A stretch of DNA of 64,000 nt, from positions 155,779,092-155,843,091 of the forward strand of contig CM043943.1 in the NCBI GenBank assembly GCA_014529385.2, read 5' to 3'. Positions 53,811-64,000 of the stretch are shown in pieces. Source of the stretch: Adiantum capillus-veneris (lineage: Eukaryota; Streptophyta; Polypodiopsida; Polypodiales; Pteridaceae). Below the pieces are notes generated by a model. That model did not search any database, was not told the DNA's origin, and saw nothing but the letters and a program-made list of their open reading frames with translations. The first letter of the stretch is position 1. Every line of letters starts with the position of its first letter. Both the position numbers and the translations under genes were made by a program.

Positions 53811-56800
53811 ATGAACCTACGCTCTGGACGAGTGTTAGAGCACAAGCATATTGGTAGTGCCTCCATTTACGCGGGCACCCATTATTCCTCCACCCTAGGT
53901 TTTGGACCTTCGGTCGAGACTCAAGGTAGCGCGACCCAAGATCCTCATATCGCATCTAGTGATTCTTCCTCTGACTACGAAGTCATGGAGGGGTATCCTA
54001 CACCAAACCCTGATAGTTCAAGTCAAGACATGCATGCCATGGGCCCACGGCCCGGGTCCAACGTGTTTAGCCACTTAAAAGAGACCCTTAGTAGAGCTAC
54101 TCGCTCCGAACATGCGGTTAATGAAATAAATGAAGGGACTGGGGAAGTAAATTCGTCATTCATGCCTAAAATAGACCCTATGCTTCTTGAGAGTGTGCAT
54201 GTGAATGTTCCATCCACTGCACCTCCTGATCCTTTAGGACTATCTCCCTCTGAGGTTTTACTACCCGATGGTAGGAGTCTTGCCAAACTACAAGAGAACG
54301 AACGCTATATGCAAGCAACAAGGGAGAGGGAAATTGAGAACCTACGAAGGCTAGAACAAAGTCGAGCCCTGAAAGCAAAGGCTCCTATGACAACAATCAT
54401 GCCAGCCGAGCAACCGAGTGCTCCCAAGGTAGTAGTCACGGAGGGGCAAGCGATGCGGAGCAATAATGCTTCCACTTCGAGGGAAACCTCCAGCACGCCA
54501 GGCCTAGATGGGATATTCCTAAACGAAAATTGGGAGTATGACCTACAAGCAGAAGCTTTAACTGATCGGTACACAGGACATACCTATCATGTGGGTTAGT
54601 TAGATGTTCTACAATCCACATCGGGTGCTACTAGCATAGATGAGCAACAACAGAAAGTCTGTGATGTCCTCCATAGGATTGTCGAGTTTGAAAGACAGAA
54701 CACAGGGATCAACATGCCTTCAACAGGCCTAATGAGATTCTTGGATACGGGAAAGGCCAACCAACCAACCCTATCACAAATGGAGACTCCCTCAGTGAGC
54801 CCCATTGATCCTCCATATGTTGTTTCGCCAGGAGCCTCAGTACAATCTGAGCCCACAAGTGGTAGCTTTACCTTCCCAGATCTAGCTCATCTTTCTCTTA
54901 ATGACACTACGGCTACCATGCATATCCCATTGGTGAGCATGACAAGAAGTACACCATGGAGTTCATTTGTTAACATTGCACCGATGCCTAGTAGCACAGT
55001 GCCCCCAACTATACCTACATGTATGTATCAATCATGTGCACCTGTCGTACCTCAGCCTCATGTAGCTCCTACACCCCCGATTATTCCAAGAGCTTACAAT
55101 CCACAATGGCATTATCCAAGCTCTTATACAAGTGGAGCCATGCCATTTAATAATAACATGCCATATCAGGCACCCCCTATGCCTAGGGCCACGCCTGTAA
55201 ACTTTGGAGCACCGTCTGGTACACCACCATACGAAATATGGGACCCAAGAGCCGCGCGTATGCAAAGGCCAAGGCCAACTCCCATCTCACATGTGGTTCC
55301 AGGAGCACATACACCCATTATACCTGCTCAAATAGGAGATTTGGCAGCATTTGCTCAAACTATCGGTCGCTCTATTGCGGAAAACATGCGTAGTGCACCT
55401 GATAGAGAGCCTAGGAGCAAGGCAGTTCAAGTAGCTAAGCTCACACAGAAATTCAGTAGAGACACAGATGCTAGAAAGCATATGGAAGTCTTTGAACATG
55501 TGTGCGATTCCTTGGAAGAGCACAATGAGCTACATAAGTGTAAGGCTTTGAGTTTGACCCTAAGCGGAAAGGCTGGAGATTGGTATAGAACCTTAAGAGT
55601 AGAAGAGAAAACGATCTACTCTACTCTTAGGAGACTGTTCTTAAAAGAATACATACGAGAGGGAGTACTTTGGGGTGTAGCCTCTCAGCTCCAGAAAGCC
55701 CAACGAGAAGAAGGTGAATCCGTGAGAGACTTCATTAGTCGCCTAAAGAATTTGAATTCTCGATGCAATCCAAACGAGCGATTCAACAACAACCAATTGC
55801 TCGATAGATTCATTAGGGGACTACGACATGAAAGTATCTATAATGGCCTAGTCATTAGTGATACCTCTAATGGCCTAGTCATTAGAGGTATCACTACTTG
55901 GGAAGCAGTCACCATGAATGCAATCCAATTGGAGGATAATTTAATGATTGCAGGAGAAAGAGTGTCCGTCGAGCCGAAGTCTAGTAGCTCGCAAGCGTCA
56001 GGGCATGAGACAATGAAGATAAAGCCAATCGTGAAAGAGCAAACGATATCTGAGATGACTTTGGCAGATCTCACCAAGGCCATCCAAGAAAGCCTTAGGG
56101 GTAATCGTGCTCCACAAAACACTCATATGTATCCAAGAAGGGAGCAACAATGGTGCTCAATTTGCTTGGGCCCACATACTACGAGTGAATGCCCTACTTT
56201 CAGAGTAAAGTTTAACGGGACTTGTAACGCGTGTGGTAGGTATGGCCATCAAGCGAAGGATTGCCTAATGCTTAAACGCATCATGGAAAATAGACCGCCT
56301 ATAGCTTGGGCAGACTCACCTCGAGTTCCTGCATTGATGCCTATCCCACCCATGGAGCAACAGTTGCCATTACAGCACATGGTCCTTAGAACCCAAAATG
56401 TGGTCCAAACCACACCGTTGCCACCTCCAGTGCTAGGACCGCAACCCCCTCATCCAAGAGTTACACCTATGAACCAAATAGGTTGCGAGTCATCTAGTAC
56501 TTATGTAGATTGCGAAGAGGACATAGACTCTAGTATCACCTATGGAGTCGACATGCTTGAGGAGTGTCCCATGTACTATATGGAAGACCACTGGGGACAA
56601 ATCAAACCGGTATATCAAGCTACTGCGCTAGCAGCAAGAGGCCAAAACATTAATAGTTTTGCCAGGAGACCACCTCTTCAGTGCTACGAATGTGGTGGAC
56701 CACATCGAGTAGCTGAGTGCCCCATTAGATTGCAAAAGAATGTTGCACTAATGCAAACAAGTCAAGGGAGTGCATTGGCAATGCCAATACTCACTTGTAA

Positions 56801-58250
56801 TCATTGTGGCATAGATCATTTGATCGCACAGTGTCCTAACAATCCAAACGCACCGAAAATCACACCATTGAACTTAATAGAGATTGTTGATGGGACACCA
56901 CCAACTATAAACATAGCACCAGTGAATGCACTCACACGGTCGATGCTCCAAAAGCAAAATTACATCCTCGAAGAGAGAGATGCTGCATCCATTGGCCGAG
57001 CGAGAAAGAAGAAAACACGAAGAAAGAAATCCCTTAATGCTTCTAGCTCAAAACCTAGTTCAAAGACTAACATAGGGACAGGAGAGGATCCCGTGTATAT
57101 GAATGACCCTGAGGATGACTCAGATTCGATAGAGACCACGGAGACCAAAACTGTTAGTACAAAGGAAAAAGTCAGTGAGGAGGATCACGAGAGAGAATTA
57201 CGACGAACACCAAAAGAGTATTCAAAGTTAAACCACCCAGTTGCGAACCCCCAAGATAAGCCACGAGAGACAAAAAATGAGGATTGCAAGAGAAAGATTG
57301 GAACCTATCCAAACCCAACAGTGGAAATTGAACGAGTCCAACAACTGAGGGGTTTGGTGGAAGAAACTCAACGAACATTAGAACCTGAACCCAAACATAT
57401 CCAGATGTCGGACACAGTGTTTCCCACACAAGTTCAACCTCACAAGAACTACAGGCCGTTAGCTATACCCAGTATCATTTGGGAAGAGAGTGAGGGTAGG
57501 ACATCTGAAAGTGGACACACACCTTTCCTACTAGAGAGAATGTTTGGTGAGGGAATGCCCGACCCCCTTGAGGAAGTGGAGATTCCATCTTCACCATTCT
57601 CTTGCCAGGGTCCTACCTCCCACAAGATGCCATTAAATATTGCCAAATTGATGGATTTTATGTCTTCAGAAGTTAGAACCACCATCATGTCCAAACTATA
57701 TAAAGACCCCGAGCTAGTCTCAGCTCTTCGAGCCTTCCTCAATGGAGAATTACAGGCCGGATTACCACAGTTTGCACATATGAACCAACCTGACTCGGTA
57801 ATGAATGATGAGGAACATTTAGCACCACCATCTGAACTAGCGGGACATGAATCTGTAATTGAAATACATGTTAACAAGTTGGGGCAATACTTTGAAGGTG
57901 ATGAATCTAATGCTACTCTACCAATCACTACTAAAGGATTAACTGTAAAGGGGGTCCTTGACAATGGTGCGGGAGTCAGCATGGCGACAAAGAGTCGTTG
58001 GGAGTCTATGGGGCGACCTCACCTTGAAGCCACAAGCGTAGTGGTAAAAATGGCTAATGGATCTATTGTTACGCCTATTGGAATGCTAAAGGATCTCAGA
58101 ATCAAGGTCTTGGGACACAAGGTAAGGCAGACTTTCATTGTTATGGATTTTTCCAAGCATCCTATGTCATTTGAGATGATCTTAGGGCGTCCATTCATGA
58201 GGGAAGAAAAAATGGTGCATGACTGGTCCAAAAACCACGTCTACTTATAG
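53811..58250 (+). pseudogene. Ty3-7 gag-protease polyprotein, one internal stop
   Basis: I place the start at the ATG at 53,811 (MNLRSGRVLEHKH). One frame runs to 58,250, stopped once at 54,597 (TAG). The capsid domain (about 55,440-55,860) has KHMEVFEHVCDSLEEH and GDWYRTLRVEEK. Four zinc knuckles follow: CSICLGPHTTSEC (56,154), CNACGRYGHQAKDC (about 56,222), CYECGGPHRVAEC (56,682) and CNHCGIDHLIAQC (56,796). Three of them have CX2CX3HX4C spacing. A lysine- and serine-rich part follows. The retropepsin has VLDNGAGVSM (57,960; D-N-G rather than D-S/T-G) and EMILGRPFMREEKMV. The TAG at 58,248 follows NHVYL, with coding-like sequence continuing in frame. Confidence 0.9.
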
Positions 58251-59985
58251 TTCCAAGACTCTGTCATTCGAGTTGATCTTTTAAGTGGTCGAACGCATCC
58301 TCTAGGAAATAAATTCATCATTGATAATCGATCAGACACAACAATTCACTCAGCTCCATTACAGTATTGTTACACGTGTAACGAAGACACGGATATTGGG
58401 GAGAACTCTCCTATATGGATATCCTACCCGGAATGGCTGAGTCAGACAATGTCGATTGGGTACACCTAGCGGAAACTATAGATACATGGGGAGCTAGAGG
58501 AACAACCTGGGTAACACCAGATGGGGAAGAGATACCACACATTGCATCAGTAAACATGTTAGGTGTAGCGCATGTAACATCCGATGATAAGAAAGAGGCA
58601 CACCTATCTGAGAGTGAAACCGATGATTCCTCAAAGGCTTCAGGCCAATACACATCAGAAACGGAATCTTGGGGAGAAATGGATTCAGAACCTGAGGAAA
58701 CGTCGAGTGAGCCAAGTATAGAAACTGAACACTCAAGGCCTAGTACGACCATCTATGGTAATTTATATGAAAAGTGAAGAAGATACAAGCAAAGACCTAT
58801 CAGGCGATTCGAGTTCAAACATTTACCAAAATCAAAACCTTAACAAGAAACAAAGGTCATATAAGAGACGACGATATCGAGCAAATGTGAGAGCTAGGAT
58901 AAACAAGGAAAGATCTACTGCAGAATGGCTTAGCTATCTAGGGGCATGTGATGCTCATCGAAAGCTAGTAGACAATTGGGGTGAGCATCTCCAGAGTGTC
59001 ATGTGGTGCAGCCCGCGACCCATTGACCTCGCTCAATTGGACGTTACAGAGCCGAAATTGAGTCGAACTATAAGAAGACGTCAAAACCGAGAGTTAGCAC
59101 AACAACAAGAGGAGGAGGAACTAAAAGAAAGGTCTTCGTCAGGACAAGAGCCTGCTGACTTACATACGGCTCCTGAACATTTTAAATCTTATACCACGGA
59201 GGAGCGAAAGGTTGTGTATGCCAAAGCCCAACGAATACCTACCAATGGAAGCAGTGGAGTCTATGATGGTCAAGCGGTAGTTAAAGAGATAGAATTAGCA
59301 GAACCAGGTGAGGAGTCTAAAGCAATCTTTATTGCTCAAGACCTTACCGAAACTGAAGAGGCTGTACTTAAGGAGCTCCTCAAGGAATACAAGGATATCT
59401 TTGCTTGGACATATCATGACATGAAGGGCGTTCCACCTTCTGTGGTGCAACATACAATTCCCATGATCAACATTGCTAAACCCGGACCCTATCCAATGAA
59501 TCCTAAGTATGCCAAAATTGTACGAGGAGATTGAAAAACTTATCCAATGTGGATTCATATACCCTATTGAGCACTCAGAATGGGTTTCTCCAATAGTCAT
59601 TGTGCCAAAAAAGAATGGTAAACTAAGAGTGTGCGTGGACCTCAAGAAAGTTAATGCAGCTACTAGGAGAGATCATTATCCCTTGCCATATTCAGAACAT
59701 GTGCTTGGAAGAGTTGCGGGCAAGGAAGCTTATAGCTTTTTAGATGGGTACTCTGGTTACAATCAAATCACAATTGCATTAGAGGACCAAGCTAAAACTG
59801 CTTTTATCACAGAGTTTGGAGTGTTTGCATTTCGTGTTATGGTTTTTGGCTTAACAAATGCCCCTGCTACATTCCAACGATTAATAAACACTGCGTTTAA
59901 AGAATTTCTAAGGGAGTTTTTTGAAGCTTTCCTAGACGACCTTTGTGTTTATTCTTCTTGGGAGAAGCATTTGTTATATCTATGA
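58251..59985 (+). pseudogene. Ty3-7 linker and reverse transcriptase, three frameshifts
   Basis: Coding continues in changing frames (shifts near 58,430, 58,765 and 59,515). The linker is acidic and then basic (RSYKRRRYRANVRARI near 58,860). Reverse transcriptase begins AVLKELLKEYKDIFAWTYHD (about 59,360), then HSEWVSPIVIVPKKNGKLRV (59,575), AYSFLDGYSGYNQITIALED (59,730), RVMVFGLTNAPATFQRLI (59,835) and the catalytic FLDDLCVYS (59,929). The two aspartates are intact. A TGA at 59,983 interrupts the thumb region. Confidence 0.88.
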
Positions 59986-61089
59986 AAAATATTTGAAAGG
60001 TGCAGATTTTATCGCATCTCATTGAACCCTTTCAAATGCCAATTTTGGGTTAAGCATGGAGTCATTCTAGGGCATATAGTGTCCAAGAACGGGATATCCA
60101 TAGATGAGAGTAAGATTAAAGCCATTGCCGATTTGCCACCACCTACTAACTATAAAGGAGTTCAAAGATTTATGGGCCATGTTGGTTATTATCGAAGGTT
60201 TATTTTAAACTTTGCCGAGATAGCGCGTCCATTGTACAAGCTTCTTATCGAGTTTCACTGGACGGAAGAATGTCATCAATCTTATGAGTTATTAAAGAAG
60301 GCCCTAACAAGTGCTCCAATCCTGCGAACACCTGATTGGAATGTACCTTTTCATGTGCATATTGATGCATCAAATTTTTCTATTGGGTGTGTTCTAACTC
60401 AACCAGGAGAACATAAATTGGACTACCCTATTAGCTTTGCAAGTCGCCAATTAAATGATGTCAAGATGAACTACACTACTACATAGCGCAAAGGTCTAGC
60501 TATGATTTACGCAGTAAAGAAATTTTGCTATTACCTTCTTGCTACCAAGTTTGTGTTTTATGTTGATCATCAAGCATTGCTATATTTGGTAAACAAGCCG
60601 TGTTCCACAGGTCGAATTACATGATGGTTGTTAATTCTTCTTGAGTTTGACTTCACCGTTGTTGTGAGGTCTGGGAGGAAACATGTCATGGCGGATCATT
60701 TATCTCGTATCCCTAATGGCAAAGCTCCTACGGGGGTTGATGATGAATTGCCTGATACTCCTTTGTTCATTGTTGAGACAATGCCTGAATGGAGTGAAAA
60801 GATCACAGAATGCTACACACCTAGTCCAGAGCTAGTTTGGGCTCCAAGGCAAAACCAATTTATTCCACCTAGCTCAGGAAGGGGGGAGTTCCATGAAGCT
60901 TCTAGCTCCTCATGTAATACATCCATAGAGGTAAAAGCTTCTACACAGCCTCCACCTACAATAGTGGATCTCCATGAAGCTACAAAGGAATCCACACCTT
61001 CCAGTGTTCAAGAATCACCTGATGAACCACTTCAAGTTCAATCCTGGGTACCTTACCACCCTTGCAACTCGACGAGGCACCTAAGGTAA
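59986..61089 (+). pseudogene. Ty3-7 reverse transcriptase end and RNase H, then a serine/proline-rich tail
   Basis: Blocks are WVKHGVILGHIVSKNGISID (60,047), QRFMGHVGYYRRFI, RNase H HVHIDASNFSIGCVLTQPGE (60,355), a TAG at 60,484 at the usual catalytic glutamate region, DHQALLYLVNKP (60,568), a TGA at 60,624 and RKHVMADHLSRIP (60,676). After GVDDELPDTPLF the protein continues into about 100 serine-, threonine- and proline-rich residues instead of an integrase zinc finger, and ends at 61,089. Confidence 0.88.
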
Positions 61090-61422
61090 TAGAAAACTAC
61101 TGGCAAAAATCTTCACCTATAACAACTTGGAACAACTGGTTTCAAAGGGTGATGACATCATTTCAAACGGTATGATCTACCCAAGGAAGGGGGGAGTGTT
61201 TGTGGATATCCATTATTCACTTGCTTCCCTCTCAACCTTTCTCCCTGACCTCTTAATCTCCAATCTTCAGGAATTTATATATAAAGCCTTATACTCACAA
61301 AAACAAGATAAAAAAGTAAAAGAGCAAGAGCCATAACACAAAATCATAAAAACAAATTATGCACAAGAACACGACCCTTGTAATATTTGCACTCTAACCA
61401 TCATCTATTTGCGTGTACAGAT

Positions 61423-61845
61423 ATGGCTAGTACGCTAGAGTCATCCACTCCTGCCTTGGGCGAGAGGTACCCTCGTTACTTTTCACAAATATTTCACATG
61501 GTCTTTCCAGTGCTTGCATGTGAATGGGATTTGATAGGTACGCTAGCATGTGAGAGGAATTTTGAGGAGTTAGAATGGCTGATACGTCTCTTGACCAAGT
61601 CTAATCCATACTTAGTAGAGATCATTTCTCCCATTGCACAAGCCTACCCTTTTGACCAAGATGACTATAGGCGTGTAGTGACCTTCTTAGTAAACATGGG
61701 CACCTATGATGAAGAAGAAAATTTACAGGACTACACGGATGGCACATATGGTCTCATGGATGATGACTTTGTTTATCTCGACGACGAGGATAGGGGTTTA
61801 GCATTAGGGTTTCCCCCCAACCTCTACAATATCCTATTCCCTTGA
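61423..61845 (+). CDS. Ty3-7 third ORF, unknown acidic protein, intact
   Basis: The 140-codon frame lies between RNase H and the 3' LTR, where some plant Ty3 elements carry an extra or env-like gene. I start it at the ATG at 61,423 because the sequence just before (TTTGCGTGTACAG) looks like a 3' splice acceptor, which would allow expression from a spliced RNA. The product starts MASTLESSTPALGERYPRYF. It has a mildly hydrophobic middle and a strongly acidic end (DDDFVYLDDEDR). No signal peptide or clear membrane segment is seen, so it is not a typical envelope protein. I do not recognise the family. Confidence 0.6.
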   Translation: MASTLESSTPALGERYPRYFSQIFHMVFPVLACEWDLIGTLACERNFEELEWLIRLLTKSNPYLVEIISPIAQAYPFDQDDYRRVVTFLVNMGTYDEEENLQDYTDGTYGLMDDDFVYLDDEDRGLALGFPPNLYNILFP

Positions 61846-63186
61846 CTCTCTAGGGGAGTGCAAATAATTAGGTTAGGGTTCCTTATGTTTTTTGTTGTGT
61901 TCAATAAGTGTTGGTACCTTTTCCCACTAATGTGCCTCCTGGAGGTATTCCTTTTGTTTCCTAGTGTGTACAGGAGCGTGTTGCTATTGATAGGATTTGG
62001 ACCTTCATGAAATCTTTATCTCGACTCACTCTTCAAATCAAGCGCAACCATCGACACAAATAGGTGTTTCTTGTCCATTAGCATTGCCCCTTATCTTTTT
62101 TGCATCTATGATTGTCTGCTTTGATTGTGATTGGTAGGATAATATCCAGCACATTTGCTTAGTAACAAACATTTAATTCAATGTAATTTTTTGTCATAAT
62201 CACTTGTCTAGGTTTAAAAATCAACCAGTCCGACTAAGCTAGTTTGACTAAGTTAGGTGTTAGAGATCTTCTCTTAATACCATGGGGAATGCCTTCCTAA
62301 TAATCAATGGTTACTTGGGTTCTTAATCCGATTTAGGCAGCATTGTGTGAAATATACTAGGGCTTTCTGGTGGGCTTGATCCTATTGACCTTTAGCTTAA
62401 GTATTATAAAGGGAGTTTACTAGTGTGATGAGCCTAGGGAGGTGTATCAGTGTTATATGACCCCCCAAAGTTACAAAATTAAAATGCTAAAAAAAAACAA
62501 ACAAAAAACCAAAGTGCCACAATGTAAAATCTTAAGCTGGAAGAGAAATCTCAGCTTGATTTGGTACTTCACTCACATGTATTGCCTATGGTACTAGAGC
62601 CCTAGAGGTTCCCAGTGTGGGCGCTTTTCCTTGAAAAGCAAAAAACCCAAGGCATACAAAATAAGCACACACATCAAAATTGAATCACTGTGAAAAGACT
62701 TTGGGGGGTCAAAGAAAAGGTAATCAGTCAGGCGATGATTTCATGAGAAATTCCTTTTATCGTAGCTTAACTACAAGGTCCTCTAGGTATAGCCTCTAGT
62801 CAACCCTCAAACATGAAATACTTGGCTCTCGCGATTAAACAACTTAATTAACCAGAGAAAATTAAGAACCCATGGTATTAATAGTCGATCTCTAGTGCCT
62901 TTCGACCGTTAAGACTTGTTTAATTTTTTACCTTTACATCTGTTTATGCATTTGATTACATTGCAATTTAATGCTTATTGCTGACAAATTGTTTAAAATT
63001 CTGTTACCAATCAATTGTCTGCCTAAAATTTCATATGCTTTTTAATCGCTTATGAGAATGCAATTACTGTGCAATGTTGTTTGATTTTGCAGTGACTAAT
63101 GAAGGCTAAGGACATTCATCTCAAATGCTCTTCCACCTCGACCTACGAGCTTCAACTCAATAGCTTCCGAGGACGGAATCTACATC
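61846..63186 (+). other. Ty3-7 3' non-coding region with nested inverted repeats
   Basis: No gene-like frame is seen. Two perfect 13-base inverted pairs are nested: TTAATACCATGGG (62,274-62,286) with its complement at 62,869-62,881, and GACCCCCCAAAGT (62,459-62,471) with its complement at 62,698-62,710. A fold of about 600 bases in the RNA is possible. Confidence 0.7.
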
Positions 63187-63199
63187 AGGAAGGGGGGCA
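63187..63199 (+). other. Ty3-7 polypurine tract
   Basis: AGGAAGGGGGGCA lies directly before the 3' LTR. Confidence 0.9.
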
Positions 63200-63537
63200 T
63201 GTTAACCCTCACGGCTCACGGACACCCTATCACCTACGAGACGGACGTTGTAACCTACGGTGGACATTGTATTATTTATTTGGTAGAGTCAGGTACCGGG
63301 CTTGTCAGTCCAATAGGAAAAGGGTAAGAGTGATCACCGATGAGAGGCGCACTCTAACTGGGACATTCAAGGGATTAGTTGGCTAAGCATGGGCGCCCAA
63401 GTGTGAATGGGGTGAGCTCATATAAAAGCCAACTAAACCTAAAATTCACTCATTCTCTCATTTGTGCAATAGAAGAGTGCTCTTGCTCCATCTCCATCTC
63501 CATCTTCTTCTTCTTCACCTCCTTGTGTGTGTGTGTA

Positions 63538-63573
<36 letters not shown>

Positions 63574-63810
63574 TGCGATCGAGCATTGCGGTGGCATGAT
63601 GGCGGTGAAGCGGTTGAGCGCGATGTAGCGACGTCTCCTTCTTCTTCGCGGCGAGGAATCCTCCACGGCAAGAGCATAGAGCGGTGAGTGACACACCATT
63701 GCCCTCTTTTGAGCTTACTAGTTAAGCTAGTTGTGTGCTTGGAGCCGTCTATGACTTGCACACAGTGTTAGGCATGTCCCTTGCTTCGACAGTGCGGCAA
63801 GGAGCGCACA
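63200..63810 (+). repeat. Ty3-7 3' LTR
   Basis: This is the 611-base partner of 52,141-52,739, with the TATA block at 63,421-63,434. It ends GGAGCGCACA, two bases longer than the 5' LTR end. Confidence 0.95.
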
Positions 63811-63815
63811 GTAAT

Positions 63816-64000
63816 CAAGCTATACATGGGTTTTGCAATTATAGTGTACATGTAAATGAACCGTCTATAATATCCATAATGTCCCATGAAGGCTTGAACC
63901 CCCTTGACTGTTGTTGGTCTAGGCAAATCAGCAATAACATGAATTTTATCCATATCAGTAGCTACGCCATTTTTAGACACTATATGTCCAAGAATTTTTC
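63816..64000 (-). pseudogene. Ty3-6 reverse transcriptase/RNase H junction, right of Ty3-7
   Basis: The frame reads SKNGVATDMDKIHVIADLPR, then VKGVQAFMGHYGYYRRFI, the segment between the polymerase thumb and RNase H. It joins the RNase H at 52,135 across the inserted Ty3-7 and runs out of the window, so the polymerase, gag and leader of Ty3-6 lie to the right. Confidence 0.88.

Larger units (their letters stand above)
52136..63815 (+). mobile_element. Ty3-7, complete-ended Ty3/gypsy element lacking integrase
   Basis: GTAAT at 52,136-52,140 and 63,811-63,815 is the 5-base target duplication. The element is 11,670 bases, with LTRs of 599 and 611 bases, an aspartate tRNA primer site, gag, protease, reverse transcriptase, RNase H, a third ORF and a polypurine tract. 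No integrase domain was found between RNase H and the 3' LTR. It interrupts the RT/RNase H region of Ty3-6 in the opposite orientation. The aspartate primer site is typical of the Athila/Tat side of the plant Ty3 tree. Confidence 0.95.

Noticed and set aside
57449-57982. A 177-codon minus-strand frame opposite the Ty3-7 protease region.
   Set aside because: The plus strand here encodes a recognisable gag-protease protein, so the minus frame is a shadow.

Overview
The window is nuclear DNA of a land plant with a large, repeat-packed genome. Evidence for a plant is the mix of families: Ty3/gypsy elements with initiator-methionine-like or aspartate tRNA primer sites, one of them carrying a chromodomain, a Ty1/copia element, and a CACTA-type (TNP2) transposase with GT-AG introns. 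An L1-ORF1-like protein and a LINE C-terminus with a cysteine-histidine finger, together with long CT and GT microsatellites, make a non-seed plant such as a homosporous fern plausible, but I cannot prove the species. I see no convincing host protein gene, tRNA or rRNA.

Layout, left to right. 1-1,708: gag and protease start of Ty3-1 (minus), with primer site near 2,085 and LTR sequence to about 3.65 kb. 3,765-7,616: decayed CACTA transposase gene (plus) with a SET-like segment upstream of the transposase domain. 7,630-9,285: two diverged direct repeats flanking a LINE C-terminus. 10,900-15,719: Ty3-2 (minus, chromodomain type), cut at 15,719 by the LTR of NA-1. 15,720-21,900: NA-1 (minus), an LTR element coding a long coiled-coil protein and no visible reverse transcriptase. 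21,960-23,430: LINE-like unit with an intact ORF1-like gene. 23,750-36,452: Ty3-3 (minus), split by Copia-1 (27,307-32,449, 5-bp target duplication). 36,453-37,900: short element NA-2. 38,636-39,910: gag-protease of Ty3-4 (minus). 39,911-42,700: an inverted leader fragment and Ty3-5 (plus). 43,705-47,300: NA-3 (minus), related to NA-1. 48,690-52,140 and 63,816-64,000: Ty3-6 (minus), split by the complete Ty3-7 (plus, 52,141-63,810, 5-bp target duplication).

Three patterns stand out. First, Ty3-3 and Ty3-6 have two integrase zinc-binding modules and a retropepsin domain located after the integrase, in Ty3-3 within one unbroken 339-codon frame; Ty3-3 also keeps a different protease in the usual place. 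Second, non-coding leaders upstream of the first ORF of NA-1, NA-2 and NA-3 each carry several copies of a roughly 20-22 nt palindrome, uniform within a leader but different between elements. Third, damage is dominated by C-to-T and G-to-A changes; all eight nonsense codons of Copia-1 lie in one otherwise continuous frame.

Relative ages from nesting: Ty3-2 is older than NA-1, Ty3-3 is older than Copia-1, and Ty3-6 is older than Ty3-7. Copia-1 and Ty3-7 LTR pairs differ by about 2 and 3 percent by eye, so both are fairly recent. No complete autonomous element is visible: Ty3-7 lacks integrase and the others carry stops, frameshifts or replaced catalytic residues. The intact frames of interest are the ORF1-like gene (22,470-23,219), the integrase-protease frame of Ty3-3 and the third ORF of Ty3-7.
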